Positions 54,438-63,907 of a DNA stretch of 64,000 nucleotides are shown piece after piece. The position numbers and the translations under genes were made by a program. The stretch covers positions 54,878-118,877 of the forward strand of contig NZ_JABUXU010000015.1 of NCBI RefSeq assembly GCF_014897675.1. Direction: 5' to 3'. The stretch comes from Advenella sp. FME57 (GTDB lineage Bacteria; Pseudomonadota; Gammaproteobacteria; Burkholderiales; Burkholderiaceae_B). Below the pieces are notes generated by a model. It saw only the letters and a program-made list of their open reading frames with translations. It was not told the origin of the DNA and did no database searches. How positions within the stretch are numbered: position 1 is the stretch's first letter; every line of letters starts with the position of its first letter.

Positions 54438-55373
54438 ATGGATCGTCTTAAAGCAATGGAGCTTTTCCTGTCGGTGTCCCGCAGCGGCAGTTTCACCGAA
54501 ACCGCAAGGCAATTCGGTATTTCTCCAACGTCCGTGTCCCGAATGATTACCGAACTGGAGCAGGCGCTGAACGTCAGATTGCTGCTGCGCTCTACGCGCC
54601 AGGTCATGCTGACCGAGGCCGGCCAGGAGTATGCCAATCAGCTGGAGGGCATCCTGTGGAGTATCAACCACGCGCACGACAGCATTACGGCCATCAGCAC
54701 CTCGCCTCAGGGGTTGTTGCGGGTCCATTCCCGGGTCATGTTCGGGCTGGGCGTGCTCACACCGCTCCTTGCGCGCTTTCGTACCCTGTACCCCGACATT
54801 CACGTCGAACTTATTCTGGCCGAAGCACAGGCTGATCTGCGCCTTGCGCAAATAGATATCGATTTTCGCATCGCCCCGCCGGTGGAAGCCGGCTTAAAAC
54901 GCAGGATTCTGTTCAAAAGCGAACGCCATCTTGTGGCATCCCCGGACTATATTGCGTCGATGCCCGCGCTTACAGCGCCGCCGCAACTGGCTGACCATGC
55001 CTTGATATGCTATTTGAAACCGGGTGAGGGCTATGTTTTCCGCTTTCTGTCGGATAAGGGCATTGACGAGGTGGCCCTGCACCCGCGCCATGTCACCAAC
55101 AATGGTATTGCCCAGCTGGAACTGGCCAGACTGGGAGAAGGCATTGCCCTGCTTGACGACTATACGGTAGCCAACGATATTGCCCAGGGACGCTTGGTAC
55201 GCCTGCTGCCCGATTTCCGGGTAACCAATTCCTCTTTCGAAGACGGTATCTATGCCACGATTCTGGACACGCCCATGATCCCGGCCAAGATCCGGGTCTT
55301 CCTGGATTTCGTGGCCTCCGAAGTCTCGGGCAGCGACCGCCGGTTCCTGGCATACCGCCAGCTTGGCGGGTAG
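54438..55373 (+). CDS. LysR-family transcriptional regulator
   Basis: This 311-residue protein has the LysR winged helix MDRLKAMELFLSVSRSGSFTETARQFGISPTSVSRMITELEQALNVRLLLRSTRQVMLTEAG. The effector domain has LLRVHSRVMFGLGVLTPLLARFRTLYPDIHVELIL and a C-terminal LDFVASEVSGSDRRF. It is divergent from the luciferase-like monooxygenase array across 113 bases containing an AT-rich core near 54370, the expected LysR binding site. It probably activates that catabolic operon with a pathway intermediate as effector. It ends four bases before the convergent SMP-30 gene. Confidence 0.92.
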   Translation: MDRLKAMELFLSVSRSGSFTETARQFGISPTSVSRMITELEQALNVRLLLRSTRQVMLTEAGQEYANQLEGILWSINHAHDSITAISTSPQGLLRVHSRVMFGLGVLTPLLARFRTLYPDIHVELILAEAQADLRLAQIDIDFRIAPPVEAGLKRRILFKSERHLVASPDYIASMPALTAPPQLADHALICYLKPGEGYVFRFLSDKGIDEVALHPRHVTNNGIAQLELARLGEGIALLDDYTVANDIAQGRLVRLLPDFRVTNSSFEDGIYATILDTPMIPAKIRVFLDFVASEVSGSDRRFLAYRQLGG

Positions 55374-55377
55374 GCTG

Positions 55378-56271
55378 TTAGCTCGCCATACCGATGCGGG
55401 TGCGCGCCGGCGCCCGCCCCTGCGCGTCAATGCCACGGACACGCAGCACGGCGCCGTCCAACGGCTTGTCGCCCCTTAGACGGCCACTATCACGGATAGA
55501 TGTAACGAAGAGCTCATCCAGGTTTTCCCCGCCAAAGCACAGCGACGCAGGATGGGTCAAGGGCAGTTCAATTTTGTGCGTCAGGACGCCGTCCGGTGCG
55601 AAACGGGCAATAGCACCGGCATGCACCAAAGCAGTCCACAGCCCGCCGTCCGAATCAAAACAGCAACCATCGGGACCGGATGCATACGCCTGGGTGTTGA
55701 CAAACACGCGCCGGTCGGCAAGCGTGCCGTCCGTTGCAATGACGTAGGAATAAATGGTGCGAACACTGCTGTCGCTCACGTAGAATCGCCCGTCCACCGG
55801 ACTGATGCAAGGTCCGTTGGTGATGCCGATATTGCTGTCTAGCTTGACGAGGCGGCCATTTGGATAAAGCCGGTAAAGACCGCCAAGGGGTGGCTCCCCT
55901 TCGTTGCGAAACACATGTATGGTCCCGACAATAAAGGAACCATCGGCCAGGGCTTCGCCATCATTCAGACGCAAATTGGGATGGCGGTCTTCAATCTGCG
56001 CGATTGTCTGCTGCACACCAGTGGCCAGGTCATAAAGCGCGATGGTTTCCCTGAGCGCCACCACCAGACGGCCATCTGCGTTCAGGGCAAAGGAGCCGGC
56101 CGGCGCCGGTACGTGGCTGGTCGCTACCGTCCGGCCCGTTGCCGGATCAATCTGATGAATAAGGCCGGCGCGGCAGTCCATGAACCAGAGTCGCTGGCTT
56201 TCCGTATCCCAGATGGGGCACTCGCCAAGCGCAGCGCGGACCGAGCCTACCGGCTCAATATCGATAGTCAT
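55378..56271 (-). CDS. SMP-30/gluconolactonase family protein
   Basis: This 297-residue six-bladed beta-propeller has the metal ligand Glu in RAALGECPIWDTESQRLWFMD, the conserved Asn in GITNGPCISPVDGRFYVSDS and the Asp region in GPDGCCFDSDGGLWTALV. Family members hydrolyse lactones (gluconolactone and related sugar or aliphatic lactones). It is the last gene of a unit with three Bug receptors, an AMP-forming CoA ligase and a DECR-like SDR, which suggests lactone opening during catabolism of the same compound. Confidence 0.9.
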   Translation of the reverse strand: MTIDIEPVGSVRAALGECPIWDTESQRLWFMDCRAGLIHQIDPATGRTVATSHVPAPAGSFALNADGRLVVALRETIALYDLATGVQQTIAQIEDRHPNLRLNDGEALADGSFIVGTIHVFRNEGEPPLGGLYRLYPNGRLVKLDSNIGITNGPCISPVDGRFYVSDSSVRTIYSYVIATDGTLADRRVFVNTQAYASGPDGCCFDSDGGLWTALVHAGAIARFAPDGVLTHKIELPLTHPASLCFGGENLDELFVTSIRDSGRLRGDKPLDGAVLRVRGIDAQGRAPARTRIGMAS

Positions 56272-56298
56272 AAGCCAAACAAAAGAAAACGTAAAACG

Positions 56299-57273
56299 CT
56301 AATTGATAATGATTTTGTTGTCGCGAATCACTTTACCCCAGTGCTCACGGTCGGCTTGCAGTTGCGCATCCAGCACGTCGGGGCCGCCCGCTTTTTCGGT
56401 CTGGCCATTGTCCCGAAGCAGCTTTCGGAATGTGTCGCTCTGTACGGTTTTGACGGCGGCCGCCCCAATCTCATCGATGATTTTGCGTGGCGTCCCCTTG
56501 GGGGCATGCAACGCAGTCCAGTAGGACGACTTCAGTTGCGGATAACCCAGTTCGGTGACCGTAGGGATATCGGGAAACGATGGATCGCGTTTATCGGTGG
56601 TGAGCGCCAGGATCTTCAAATCACCGGCTTGCTGATGTTGAATCAGGGAAATCGGTGTGGCAAATGACAGATCACCGCGCCCTGCCATCAGGTCAATTAA
56701 CGATGCCGTATTGTTTTTATACGACACCGCCGTGGTAGGCGCCTTGAGGGTTTTGGTGAGCATCCACCCAAAAAGATCGGTGACGCTGCCCGGACCCATC
56801 GTCCCATACAGTAGCGGCCTATCGGCCTTTTTCGCATAAGCAAGCAGTTCGTCCATCGATTTGACACCGAGCGAAGTTGGAACGGTAATGGTCAGCGGAC
56901 CATCAAACAGCATGGCTACGGAATCAAAACTATCGAAACCATACTGCAACTTGGGACGCAGCATGATGTTCAGGGAAATAGGCCCGGTTCCGCCAAACAG
57001 CAGCGTATTGCCATCAGGACGAGCGCGAGCCACATAAGACGTACCTATAATGCCATTGGCACCGCCCTTGTTCTCGACAATTACGGGACGCTCCAACTCC
57101 TTGCTCATTCCTTCAGCCATCAGCCGGGCCAGACTATCGGTGGCCCCCCCTCCCGCGTATGGCACAACAATCGTAATGGGCTTGTTGCCATCCAGGGCAA
57201 ACGCAGGCGCTGCCCCAGCCAAAACCGTACTTATTGCCGCGACAATCAAGCCGCGCCGCATTTGATTACACAT
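56299..57273 (-). CDS. Bug/TctC-family periplasmic receptor (third of three in tandem)
   Basis: The protein has about 324 residues, with a signal peptide ending near AGAAPAFA. It has KPITIVVPYAGGGATDSLARLMAEG, VIVENKGGANGIIGTSYVARARPDGNT and FDSVAMLFDGPLTI. The ATG at 57273 has a perfect AGGAGG seven bases upstream. The protein shares long identical segments with the next receptor (57405-58373), including the C-terminal LDAQLQADREHWGKVI, which shows a tandem duplication. TctA and TctB are absent. Confidence 0.93.
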   Translation of the reverse strand: MCNQMRRGLIVAAISTVLAGAAPAFALDGNKPITIVVPYAGGGATDSLARLMAEGMSKELERPVIVENKGGANGIIGTSYVARARPDGNTLLFGGTGPISLNIMLRPKLQYGFDSFDSVAMLFDGPLTITVPTSLGVKSMDELLAYAKKADRPLLYGTMGPGSVTDLFGWMLTKTLKAPTTAVSYKNNTASLIDLMAGRGDLSFATPISLIQHQQAGDLKILALTTDKRDPSFPDIPTVTELGYPQLKSSYWTALHAPKGTPRKIIDEIGAAAVKTVQSDTFRKLLRDNGQTEKAGGPDVLDAQLQADREHWGKVIRDNKIIIN

Positions 57274-57404
57274 TCGTGTTCCTCCTGAAATCCTGCTGCC
57301 TGACCGTACCCGGCTGTAACCGCCGGTGAACCGGACGCCGCGCGCTCTGGCGGCCACCGTTAACCTTCCGACGGCACGGCCCGCTATAACGACAGCGTTG
57401 GCGA

Positions 57405-58373
57405 TTAGTTGATGACGATTTTGTTTTCGTTGATGACTTTGCCCCAGTGTTCGCGGTCGGCCTGCAATTGCGCATCCAGCACTTGCGGTCCACCGGCTTT
57501 CTCGATCTGGCCGTTATCTATGAGCACCTGCTGGAACGCTTTGGCTCTGACTGTTTTCATGGCTGCGGCGGCCACGTCATTGATGATCGCCGCTGGTGTG
57601 CCTTTTGGGGCCAATAAAGCTGTCCAGTAGGATGTTTTCAACTGGGGATAGCCCAGTTCGACCACCGAAGGAATGTTTGGAAAATGCGGTGATCGTTTCT
57701 CGGTACTCAAGGCCAGGACTTTCAGATTTTTCGCATTCTGGATCATAGGTATCGGTGTGGCATAGTTCATGTCGCCGCGTCCAGCCATCAGGTCCATCAA
57801 CGCCGAATTATTATTCTTATAGGCTACGGCAGTTAACGGAACACCGAAGGTTTTGGAAACCGTCCGGCCATACAGATCCGAGACGCTGCCCGGGCCCATG
57901 GTGCCGTATAACAATGGCTGCCCGGACTTTTTACCGTAGGCGACCAGCTCGTCGATAGAATTGACGTCCAGCGAAGTGGGCACCGTGATGGTCAGTGGCC
58001 CGTCAAACAGCATGGCCACTGAATCAAAACTGTCAAAACCATAGGGCAGTGACGGGCGCAGCAGAATATTCAATGAAACCGGTCCCGAGCCGCCCAGCAG
58101 GAAGGTGGTCCCGTCCGGCCGCGCACGGGCAACGGATGACGCGCCGATAATGCCATTGGCGCCCGGCTTGTTTTCGACAATCACATGGCGACCCAGTTCC
58201 TTGCCGACCCCGTCGGCCAGAAGGCGGGCAAAGTTGTCATTGGTACCGCCGGCAGCGTAGGGCACGACGATGGTGATAGGCTTGCTGATGCCCTGCGCGT
58301 ATGCGGGCAGCCCAATTGACATAACGACACTCAGTGCAGCAGCAATTAATTTGCGTCGCTTGATATGGCGCAT
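57405..58373 (-). CDS. Bug/TctC-family periplasmic receptor (second of three in tandem)
   Basis: The protein has about 322 residues, with a signal peptide (MRHIKRRKLIAAALSVVMSIGLPAYA). It shows KPITIVVPYAAGGTNDNFARLLADG, VENKPGANGIIGASSVARARPDGTT and the segment YGFDSFDSVAMLFDGPL, identical to its downstream paralogue. GGAGG precedes the ATG at 58373 in the same context as in the paralogue, so the ribosome binding site was duplicated too. Differences concentrate in the ligand-loop and C-lobe regions. This fits divergence toward a related ligand. Confidence 0.93.
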   Translation of the reverse strand: MRHIKRRKLIAAALSVVMSIGLPAYAQGISKPITIVVPYAAGGTNDNFARLLADGVGKELGRHVIVENKPGANGIIGASSVARARPDGTTFLLGGSGPVSLNILLRPSLPYGFDSFDSVAMLFDGPLTITVPTSLDVNSIDELVAYGKKSGQPLLYGTMGPGSVSDLYGRTVSKTFGVPLTAVAYKNNNSALMDLMAGRGDMNYATPIPMIQNAKNLKVLALSTEKRSPHFPNIPSVVELGYPQLKTSYWTALLAPKGTPAAIINDVAAAAMKTVRAKAFQQVLIDNGQIEKAGGPQVLDAQLQADREHWGKVINENKIVIN

Positions 58374-58796
58374 TGATGTTCCTCCAAAACGATTGCAGTG
58401 CCGGGCCTGACGACGTTGCTGCGGATGAGGCAAATGAATCGATATCCAATCCCTTGGTATTTACCCTGATGCTGTGCAGCAGACCGTCACGTCGGCTTGT
58501 GGCTTGTTGTGAGGAGTCAATCATATATTTGATTTGAATCAAGTATTACCCCGCGCATTTGCAGAACTGTTTTACATGGCAGCGATAAATCCGCCGCCCC
58601 CGGTTGCGCCGCACCGGCAAGAAAATATGGAACCCCCTCAGTTCGCGAGTGACATCAATGGCTTATCTGTCGCCGGAATCCGGTCGACAATGGTGTTGTT
58701 GTGGTTGTCGGCGGCGCACGCATGACGCTGGCATAAAATTCCAAAATACTGATACTCGCAAAACTGCACCGACACCTGGGCACGTTACCGCCGCTT
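58374..58796. other. Intergenic region between Bug genes
   Basis: These 423 bases precede the second receptor gene. A perfect 14-base palindrome TTGATTTGAATCAA lies at 58529-58542, and no gene is supported. A separate promoter for the downstream Bug pair and SMP-30 gene is probable here. Confidence 0.45.
58529..58542. promoter_or_regulatory. Candidate operator between Bug genes
   Basis: TTGATTTGAATCAA has 6-base arms TTGATT/AATCAA around TG, 156 bases before the Bug start at 58373. It could be a regulator site for the internal transcript. No binding protein can be named. Confidence 0.35.
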
Positions 58797-59777
58797 TCAG
58801 TCCAGCGTAATCCGGTTATTTTCTATCACTGTCTTCCACTTGGCGCGATCCTCATCAACAAACTGATCGACCTGTTGCTGCTCGCGTGGTTGTTGTATAT
58901 AAAGACCCAGCGTCTCGAATCGTTTTTGGAATGATTCATTCTTTAGCGTGGTATCGATAGCCGTCCTGAGGGCATTGACGACGGCATCGGGCGTGCTTTT
59001 GGGCACGGCAATACCGAACCAGGTCGATGCTTGATAGTTAGTCTTGCCAATTTCCGATACGCTTGGCACATTGGGCAGAACATCCAGGCGCCTGGGCGAT
59101 GTGACGGCCAGCGCCTTGATTTTTCCATCCTTGATGAGTGGCAGCGAAGTACTGACAACATCGATCATCAATTGCGTATCATTGCTCATGAGTGAGGTCA
59201 ACGCCGGCGCACTGCCATTATAGGGAACGTGGGTTGCCTTGATGCCATATTGGCCGAGCAATAATTCGGTGGCCAGATGCAAGGGGTTGCCGTTTCCCAC
59301 GGAAGCATAGTTAAGCTTTCCTGGATGCCGCTTGGCGTAGTCTACAAACTTGTGCATACTATCCAGGCCGGATTTTTCATTTGTGATTACAACAAGCGGA
59401 ATGTCGGCAACGATGGAAACGATACGGTAATCGCGTTCGGGATCATAGGGAAAATTCTTGTAAAGCAGCGGGTTGAGCACCATGCTGGAATTGCTTGCCA
59501 GAAAAAGGGTATAGCCATCGGCGGGCGAGCGCGCCACCTGGGTCGCGCCTATTTTGGTGCTGGCCCCGGGTTTATTTTCCACTACTACCGCTTGTCCGAG
59601 CGCCTGACCCATGTTTTGCGCCAGCGCCCGCGCCAGTTGGTCCGCCGCACCTGCCGGTGTATATGGCACGACCAGCCTGATGGGCTTTTCTGGATAGGCG
59701 GCGCAGGCCGGCGCAGCCGCTGCCAGGCCGAACGTAGCGGTAGCGGCAACAATGATGTTTGCAATGCGTTGATTCAT
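58797..59777 (-). CDS. Bug/TctC-family periplasmic receptor (first of three in tandem)
   Basis: The protein has about 326 residues, with a signal peptide (MNQRIANIIVAATATFGLAAAAPACA). It shows YPEKPIRLVVPYTPAGAADQLARALAQN, VVVENKPGASTKIGATQVARSPADGYT and YNGSAPALTSLMSNDTQLMIDV. It is clearly more diverged from the other two tandem receptors than they are from each other. AAGGAGA precedes the ATG at 59777. It follows the AMP-forming ligase gene after about 70 bases. Confidence 0.93.
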   Translation of the reverse strand: MNQRIANIIVAATATFGLAAAAPACAAYPEKPIRLVVPYTPAGAADQLARALAQNMGQALGQAVVVENKPGASTKIGATQVARSPADGYTLFLASNSSMVLNPLLYKNFPYDPERDYRIVSIVADIPLVVITNEKSGLDSMHKFVDYAKRHPGKLNYASVGNGNPLHLATELLLGQYGIKATHVPYNGSAPALTSLMSNDTQLMIDVVSTSLPLIKDGKIKALAVTSPRRLDVLPNVPSVSEIGKTNYQASTWFGIAVPKSTPDAVVNALRTAIDTTLKNESFQKRFETLGLYIQQPREQQQVDQFVDEDRAKWKTVIENNRITLD

Positions 59778-59847
59778 GATTGAGTCTCCTTGGTTATTCG
59801 TTTTGCCACTCAACGGGCTTTTTTTCCATCAAACGATGACATTCGTA

Positions 59848-61359
59848 TTAGACTTTCCGGCTATGGCCAGCCCAGTATTTATCGCGTAGCAAGCGCTTGT
59901 ATATTTTCCCGGAGTCATCCCTGGGCAAGGCCGTATCGATAAGGAACTGACGGGGAATCTTGAATTTGGCCATGCGTGCCTGCAACCAGCATCCGATCGC
60001 CTGGGTGTCCAGGGTTTGGCCGACTTGTGGTTGAACAAACGCAAGAAGCGACTCACCAAATTCGGCATCAGGGATACCGATAACCGCGCAATCGGCAATG
60101 CCTTCATATTGCAAGAGCTGATGCTCGACTTCTGCAGGATAGATATTGACTCCACCGGAGATCACCATGTCGGATTTGCGGTCGCAGACAAATAAAAAGC
60201 CATCTTCGTCCAGGTAGCCAATATCACCCAGGCTGATCAATCCCTCTTTGTCGATGTCGTTGCGCGCCTGCGGATTATTGCGGTAATGAAAATCAGCATA
60301 CGCAGGTTGCCGCACATAGATATAACCGGCGACACCGGGTGCGCACTCGACCCCGTCTTCGTCGTAAATTCTGATCACGGCCTCACCCGCCGGTTTGCCC
60401 GCACTGCCCGGCTTTGTCAGTGCCTGATGCGAGTCCAGCAATGTAATTAAGCCGGCCTCGCTGGAGGCATAGGTTTCATAGACAATGGGGCCTAACCAAT
60501 CGATCATTGCCCGCTTGATGTCCGGCGCACAAGGGGCGCCTGTGGAAGCGATAAATCGCAGGGAACTAAGGTCATAACGTTGGCGCGACTGCTGGTCAAG
60601 CTTGAGCATGCGCACATACATGATCGGCACAAGATACAGGACTTCAATGCGGTAAGTCTGAACCAGCTGCAGCACTTCCAAAGGATCGAACCGGTCTGTC
60701 AATACAAAGGTATCGCACATTTGCAATGCATTTTGAGCAAACAGACTGGGCGCGCTGTGATAAATAGGCGCAGGCAACAATGCCCTGCACCCCTGGACCA
60801 GGCCGAACGTTTGTTGCAGCAATTTTTGCGCCGCCAGCTTGCGCTCTGCAGCAATCTCCGGCGGGAATACATGCCGTACCACCCCCTTTGGCTTACCGGT
60901 CGTGCCGGACGTATAGGCCATGTGCCCGCGCGGCGCGTCCGCGTATTGGTCGCTTTCCGGGAACCCCTCGCACCAGCTTGCATAGGGCAATGGCGCGTTC
61001 TCCTCACCACTGCAAGCGGGATGTTCGCCCACGATCAACACAGGCATGGAAGGTGGCACCACCGCTTGTATGCGGTTCCAGAATTCGGCATGCACAATGA
61101 GCAGTCGCGCACCGCTATCGCTGAGCAAAAAGCCGACTTCCGCTGCAGCAAAATGCCAGTTGACGGGGCAGTAGGTCGTGCCGATCTGCCGGCTGGCGTC
61201 GATGGCTTCCAGATAGGCTTCGCTATTGCGCAACATGATCGCAAACGTGTCGCCTGGCTTTATACCAAGTGCGCGCAGGCCGAAGGCCAGCTTGCGGGCC
61301 CGTGACTGATGCACTGCCTTGCTGGTTTTTCTATCCTGGACAACAATCATCGCTTCCAT
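59848..61359 (-). CDS. AMP-forming acyl-CoA synthetase (ANL family)
   Basis: The protein has 503 residues. It has the adenylation motif MAYTSGTTGKPKGVVRHV (about 148-165), then YETYASSEAGLITLLDS, GDIGYLDEDGFLFVCDRKSDMVISGGVNIYPAEVE and the catalytic lysine in PRDDSGKIYKRLL. This is a full-length acyl-CoA ligase that activates a carboxylic acid through acyl-AMP. It follows the DECR-like SDR gene after nine bases and leads into three Bug receptor genes, so uptake and CoA activation are encoded together. Confidence 0.94.
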   Translation of the reverse strand: MEAMIVVQDRKTSKAVHQSRARKLAFGLRALGIKPGDTFAIMLRNSEAYLEAIDASRQIGTTYCPVNWHFAAAEVGFLLSDSGARLLIVHAEFWNRIQAVVPPSMPVLIVGEHPACSGEENAPLPYASWCEGFPESDQYADAPRGHMAYTSGTTGKPKGVVRHVFPPEIAAERKLAAQKLLQQTFGLVQGCRALLPAPIYHSAPSLFAQNALQMCDTFVLTDRFDPLEVLQLVQTYRIEVLYLVPIMYVRMLKLDQQSRQRYDLSSLRFIASTGAPCAPDIKRAMIDWLGPIVYETYASSEAGLITLLDSHQALTKPGSAGKPAGEAVIRIYDEDGVECAPGVAGYIYVRQPAYADFHYRNNPQARNDIDKEGLISLGDIGYLDEDGFLFVCDRKSDMVISGGVNIYPAEVEHQLLQYEGIADCAVIGIPDAEFGESLLAFVQPQVGQTLDTQAIGCWLQARMAKFKIPRQFLIDTALPRDDSGKIYKRLLRDKYWAGHSRKV

Positions 61360-61368
61360 CGTGGCTCC

Positions 61369-62253
61369 TTAACTTTGCGCAACAGATGCCGTTCGCGCCT
61401 GAATGCGTTCACGGGCAACTTGCCAGTCATTTTTATCCCATTCGAAATACTGCTTGAAGTACGCACCGTTAGCCAGCCAGTCACCACCGTCCAGGGCGAT
61501 GGTCTGCCCGTTGAGCCAGCTGTTTTCCGGGCATAGCAAAAAGGTGGCCAGATTGGCAATGTCGCTGAACTGGCCAAGGCGTTGCATGGGATTCTGGCTG
61601 ACCAGCGCATCGGTGTTGCTCTCGGTAGGACGCAACCTTGCCGACGCCCCCTCTGTTGGAATGACTCCCGGGGCGATGGCATTGAATCGAATGCCATGAC
61701 GCCCCCATTCGATGGCGAGCGATTTGGTCATGGTATCGACAGCAGATTTGGACATGGCCGAAGGCACGACAAAAGGCGATCCGGTCCAGACCCAGGTGAC
61801 GACGATTGATACCACGGAGCCGGGATGTTGTGTGGCAATCCAGCGTTTGCCTACCGCCTGGGTGACATAAAACGTGCCATTGAGCACCGTTTCGGTAATT
61901 GCCTTGAAACCTTTGACCGAAATATCCTCGGTCGGACAAATGAAGTTGCCGGCCGCATTGTTGATTAATGCGTCTACGCCGCCATGCTCGTCCCAGATAT
62001 GTTGGACCATTTGGTCGACTTTGTCTGAATCCCTGATATCGACCGAATGCACAAAGACTCGGCTGTCCGGAAAGTTCGCCCGCAGAGCCGCAGCGGCCTG
62101 TTCCAATACGTGCTGCCGGCGCCCGCAAAGATGCACCTGCGCACCAAGGCTGACCAGCTTTTCGGCCATGGCCAGCCCCAGACCGGTTCCGCCCCCTGTT
62201 ACCAGCACGCGCTGGCCCTGAAATAGATTTTCTGAAAAAATTTGATTTTGCAT
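61369..62253 (-). CDS. SDR of the 2,4-dienoyl-CoA reductase type
   Basis: The protein has about 294 residues. Cofactor motif RVLVTGGGTGLGLAMAEKL is near residue 14-32, then INNAAGNFICPTEDISVKGFKAITETVLNGTFYVTQA, and SPFVVPSAMSKSAVDTMTKSLAIEWGRHGIRFNAIAPGVI. The usual YxxxK is replaced by a SAMSK segment, as in peroxisomal and bacterial 2,4-dienoyl-CoA reductase-like SDRs. It would reduce an unsaturated or oxo acyl-CoA. The ATG at 62253 follows AGGAGA; the longer upstream frame is not family-like. It is the first gene of the leftward operon, divergent from lysR. Confidence 0.9.
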   Translation of the reverse strand: MQNQIFSENLFQGQRVLVTGGGTGLGLAMAEKLVSLGAQVHLCGRRQHVLEQAAAALRANFPDSRVFVHSVDIRDSDKVDQMVQHIWDEHGGVDALINNAAGNFICPTEDISVKGFKAITETVLNGTFYVTQAVGKRWIATQHPGSVVSIVVTWVWTGSPFVVPSAMSKSAVDTMTKSLAIEWGRHGIRFNAIAPGVIPTEGASARLRPTESNTDALVSQNPMQRLGQFSDIANLATFLLCPENSWLNGQTIALDGGDWLANGAYFKQYFEWDKNDWQVARERIQARTASVAQS

Positions 62254-62394
62254 GCTTGTCTCCTGTGCAGACGAGTGTAGCAATGCCATCTGCTGGCAAC
62301 AATGCGGATAAATAGCTAATATATGTTTCCCACGAGTTGACAATAAAAATACGGATATTTCGTGTGAAATTGAACCGACAAGGAGAAGAACAAG

Positions 62395-63318
62395 ATGGAC
62401 AACTACAGTGAGCTGGACCTGAACCTGATCCGCTTGTTCGTGACGATCATCGACACCGGCACGCTCAGCGAGGCGGCAAAACGCCACCACATCACAAAGT
62501 CACACGTGAGCAAGAGCCTGAAGCGATTGGAAGCGCAGTTAAATACCCAGTTGATTCGCAGATCAACCCGACGCCTGGAACTCACCCAGCAGGGTGAGGT
62601 GCTGTACCAGCACGGGCTGGGCATATTGCGTGAACTGGAAGCCGCAACCAATCAAATGTTAATGCTGGGTGCAGAGCCGACCGGCACTGTAAGACTGAGT
62701 GTGCCAACCGGGTTGGGTGAACTCATTTTGCAGCCGATTTTGATCGATTTCAAGAAAGCCTATCCGCGGCTTAATCTGCACATCATGTTTTCGAATCGCG
62801 TAAACGATCTGATTGAATCCCGGGTAGATGTCGCCTTGCGGGTCGTGGCAGAGCCTCCCCAGGATTATGTCGCAAAGAAAGTGTGCGACGTGCAGTGGCG
62901 CCTTTGCGCCTCGCCTGATTATCTGGCTGCGCACAGCTCCGCAGCACAGGACCCGCAGCAGATTGCACAACTGCAATTCATTTGTTCATCGAATCGGCGT
63001 TTCCACGAGCAGATCATGCTGGAAAACGGTAAAACTTCCACAAGGCTGAAGCTACAGCCCGGCCTGCAGTCGGAGAATTTCCGCTTTTTGCTCACGGCCG
63101 CCAAAAACGATCTTGGCGTCGCGCTATTGCCCAGTTACGTTGTTGCACGTGATGTGGCTGACGGCCATCTGCAGGTGGTATTGCCGCAATATCGGATCGC
63201 CGGCATTGACGCGACACTTTATATCCTGACCACAGCCAGGCCGCACCTGGCATCGGCCGCCATCAAGACATTGACGCAATATTTGCAGGCACAACTCAAA
63301 ACGGTATTCAGTGAATGA
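62395..63318 (+). CDS. LysR-family transcriptional regulator
   Basis: This 307-residue protein has the winged helix LDLNLIRLFVTIIDTGTLSEAAKRHHITKSHVSKSLKRLEAQLNTQLIRRSTRRLELTQQGEVLY. The effector domain has VRLSVPTGLGELILQPILIDFKKAYPRLNLHIMFSNRVNDLIESRVDVALRV. AAGGAGAAG precedes the ATG. The gene is divergent from the SDR/ligase/Bug operon across 141 AT-rich bases with TTGACA near 62337. It is the obvious regulator of that operon. Confidence 0.92.
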   Translation: MDNYSELDLNLIRLFVTIIDTGTLSEAAKRHHITKSHVSKSLKRLEAQLNTQLIRRSTRRLELTQQGEVLYQHGLGILRELEAATNQMLMLGAEPTGTVRLSVPTGLGELILQPILIDFKKAYPRLNLHIMFSNRVNDLIESRVDVALRVVAEPPQDYVAKKVCDVQWRLCASPDYLAAHSSAAQDPQQIAQLQFICSSNRRFHEQIMLENGKTSTRLKLQPGLQSENFRFLLTAAKNDLGVALLPSYVVARDVADGHLQVVLPQYRIAGIDATLYILTTARPHLASAAIKTLTQYLQAQLKTVFSE

Positions 63319-63843
63319 ACGGCAGTGCCTGCGCATAGCTCATTAAACGTGGGCGCAGTATCGCCCATGGATCATTGGCCGTGGTGGTGGCTGTTTCAGG
63401 GGTACCCGGGTCTGAACAGTATTCGTGCAAGATGATTTTAATGATGTGAGAAGGTCGCGGCGGCTTAGCAAACCTACCGATCAGAACTGGGAACACGGAC
63501 CCGGACTCTATGAGCCTTGCCGCCCGATCGCCAAAAACTTCAACAAATAGAATGTCTCATCTCTGACGTATCCAAATTTATGGGTTTGGTTTTTCTCTAC
63601 GACGTTGTTATGCCGTAACTAGTCAACGCTTCACAGGTCGTTTGGAACTGCATTGTTGCAGTATATTTTTTCAGACATTAAATATTTTTTTGAACTTCTG
63701 TTTCTTGGGCGCTAGAAAGTGTGTCCAATACACTATCGGCGGCAGCTGCTAATTTATAGTATTTAAGCAAGTAGTCCCATATCAGCGGACTTGTTTTTAA
63801 CCAAAACAGGCACACATTCTGATTTGTTCGATGATTACTCAAA

Positions 63844-63871
63844 TATACTTTGAATATTCATTCAAAGTATA
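63844..63871. promoter_or_regulatory. Perfect 12-bp-arm inverted repeat before a short ORF
   Basis: Arms TATACTTTGAAT (63844-63855) and ATTCAAAGTATA (63860-63871) flank four bases. A -10-like TATAAATAT runs on from the right arm (63868-63876), so a promoter reading right would be overlapped by the repeat. This is a strong operator candidate for an unknown regulator. Confidence 0.6.
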
Positions 63872-63907
63872 AATATATTTTTTCAGAGATCAGGTAAGGA
63901 GTGGAGT

